This document shows, one piece after another, positions 63,239-64,000 of a stretch of DNA of 64,000 bases. A program made the position numbers and the translations under genes. The notes beneath the pieces are model-generated. The model was not told where the DNA came from. It did not search any database and saw only the letters and a list, made by a program, of their open reading frames with translations. Each line of letters starts with the position of its first letter. The first letter of the stretch is position 1. Origin of the DNA: an uncultured Kordiimonas sp. (GTDB lineage Bacteria > Pseudomonadota > Alphaproteobacteria > Sphingomonadales > Kordiimonadaceae); contig CANLMI010000001.1 in the NCBI GenBank assembly GCA_947492375.1, positions 1,178,001 through 1,242,000 of the forward strand. The letters are read 5' to 3'.

Positions 63239-64000
63239 ATGCTGTTTGTGCATATTCCTAAAACTGCTGGCACAAGTTTTCGAGCTGCCCTAACCGAGCA
63301 TTTTAGCGCAGAGAATGTTGAATTAGATTACGGCCCTGCTTCCCATGAGACAACAGACCTGTGTAAAGAATTTTTATATAAGGATAATCAAAACGACACC
63401 TTCAATTTAACCTCTGCCTGCCATGAAAATGATAAGAAATTACTCGCTGGTCATTTCGGCGCTATGAAATACACGGTATTTTTCGGTGCGGCAAACACGT
63501 GTACATTCATCCGGGAACCTTTTGAAAGAACGGTATCAGAGTACAAGCATTACGTCAGGTTTAACAATTATCAAAAAAGCTTTGAAGAATTTATTTCAAC
63601 TAAAGACTTTCAAAACCGACAATCCCGCTACCTAAACCAAGTTGCATGGAAAGCCCTATTATTGGTCGGCATCACTGAGCGTTATCAGGAAAGCTTGAAG
63701 CTCTTTAATCATCACACCGACATTTCACTACCTGTTCAAATGCTAAATCAAAACAATCAGCCATTTGAACAGGTTTCGAATGAAACATATCAGAAATTTA
63801 AAGACATAAACAAAGCTGATTACACCCTGTATAGAGAAGCAAATATATATCTCGATAAACGATTAAAAAGTGCAGAGAGCGACGAAGGCTTCTTACTACA
63901 TGATGTTCGGTATCATAATAATCATTTTATCGGCTGGGTGCTTCCGCATCATTCCAGCCCAGCCCAAATAGACCTTTATGCTGATGGAAAATTTATAAAA
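63239..64000 (+). CDS. Sulfotransferase family protein, 3'-truncated by the window edge
   Basis: This frame is missing from the ORF track because it runs off the right end. From ATG 63239 (preceded by TGAGGT) it is open for 254 codons. It begins LFVHIPKTAGTSFRAAL, the PAPS 5'-phosphosulfate loop of sulfotransferases, and later has TFIREPFERTVSEYKH, the 3'-phosphate-binding motif. The enzyme would transfer sulfate from PAPS to a carbohydrate or other acceptor. Divergent from the DUF429-like gene. A sulfotransferase fits a bacterium that handles sulfated glycans, though the acceptor is unknown. Confidence 0.83.
   Translation, partial: MLFVHIPKTAGTSFRAALTEHFSAENVELDYGPASHETTDLCKEFLYKDNQNDTFNLTSACHENDKKLLAGHFGAMKYTVFFGAANTCTFIREPFERTVSEYKHYVRFNNYQKSFEEFISTKDFQNRQSRYLNQVAWKALLLVGITERYQESLKLFNHHTDISLPVQMLNQNNQPFEQVSNETYQKFKDINKADYTLYREANIYLDKRLKSAESDEGFLLHDVRYHNNHFIGWVLPHHSSPAQIDLYADGKFIK

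Noticed and set aside
1-64000. CRISPR arrays or full insertion sequences
   Set aside because: No repeat-spacer pattern, cas gene or transposase with terminal repeats was seen; the only mobile genes are serine recombinases and mobilization genes.

Overview
The window reads as chromosome from an AT-leaning alphaproteobacterium (GC in the low-to-mid 40s by eye, not computed). The assignment rests on divK-pleD next to dinB, a MipZ-type ParA ATPase beside panC, the clpS-clpA pair, an ATP12-type F1 assembly chaperone, and DUF1489 and DUF3572 proteins. A GH82 (iota-carrageenase) relative and a sulfotransferase suggest a marine lifestyle. I do not assign a genus; Caulobacter gene order is the best-known comparison for the housekeeping blocks.

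Layout. 0-5.8 kb: cell-cycle and c-di-GMP signalling (truncated pleD, divK, a second SGDEF cyclase), dinB and an ArsR regulator. 6.2-7.5 kb: an isolated secreted beta-helix protein related to GH82. 7.8-10.2 kb: a RidA / GDPD / COG3146 run. 10.2-19 kb: acetyltransferases, clpA, clpS, phosphomannomutase, a DnaJ-domain membrane protein, mipZ, a Bax-like glucosaminidase and panC. 19-23.4 kb: an overlapping mgtE / response regulator / DUF1489 / M28 peptidase operon. 23.6-27.5 kb: a flavoprotein divergent from a group II PLP decarboxylase, then a MOSC protein.

28-37.9 kb looks like accessory metabolism: a leuCD-type hydro-lyase, a fluoroacetate-dehalogenase-like hydrolase, a TtdR/DmlR-like LysR regulator, an SLC13/DASS carboxylate transporter and two YtcJ-like amidohydrolases. 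It ends in two decayed fragments, a frameshifted leuC remnant and the 3' end of a serine recombinase.

37.92-47.88 kb is an integrated mobilizable element of about 9.95 kb seated on the 3' end of a tRNA-Leu(GAG) gene. It carries mobC/mobA, a candidate oriT, a TIKI/ChaN-like protein, secreted proteins, a small resolvase, an Mrr-like endonuclease and a large serine recombinase. The 8-bp core GATGGTGC occurs at both ends. Joining the ends through it would extend the recombinase reading frame through 35 codons now stranded at the left end, finishing in an ATGA overlap with mobC. In the integrated state the recombinase instead takes its last codons and stop from the tRNA gene. The element therefore appears to rewrite the recombinase C-terminus and disconnect the mobilization genes when it integrates.

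48-64 kb returns to core genes: fliN-like, lipB, an orphan FtsX/MacB-type permease, PAS protein, acylphosphatase, argE-like peptidase, both subunits of a biotin-dependent acyl-CoA carboxylase, a TMEM175-like channel, ATP12, HAD phosphatase, RluC-type pseudouridine synthase, crcB, a DUF429-like protein and a sulfotransferase cut by the window end.
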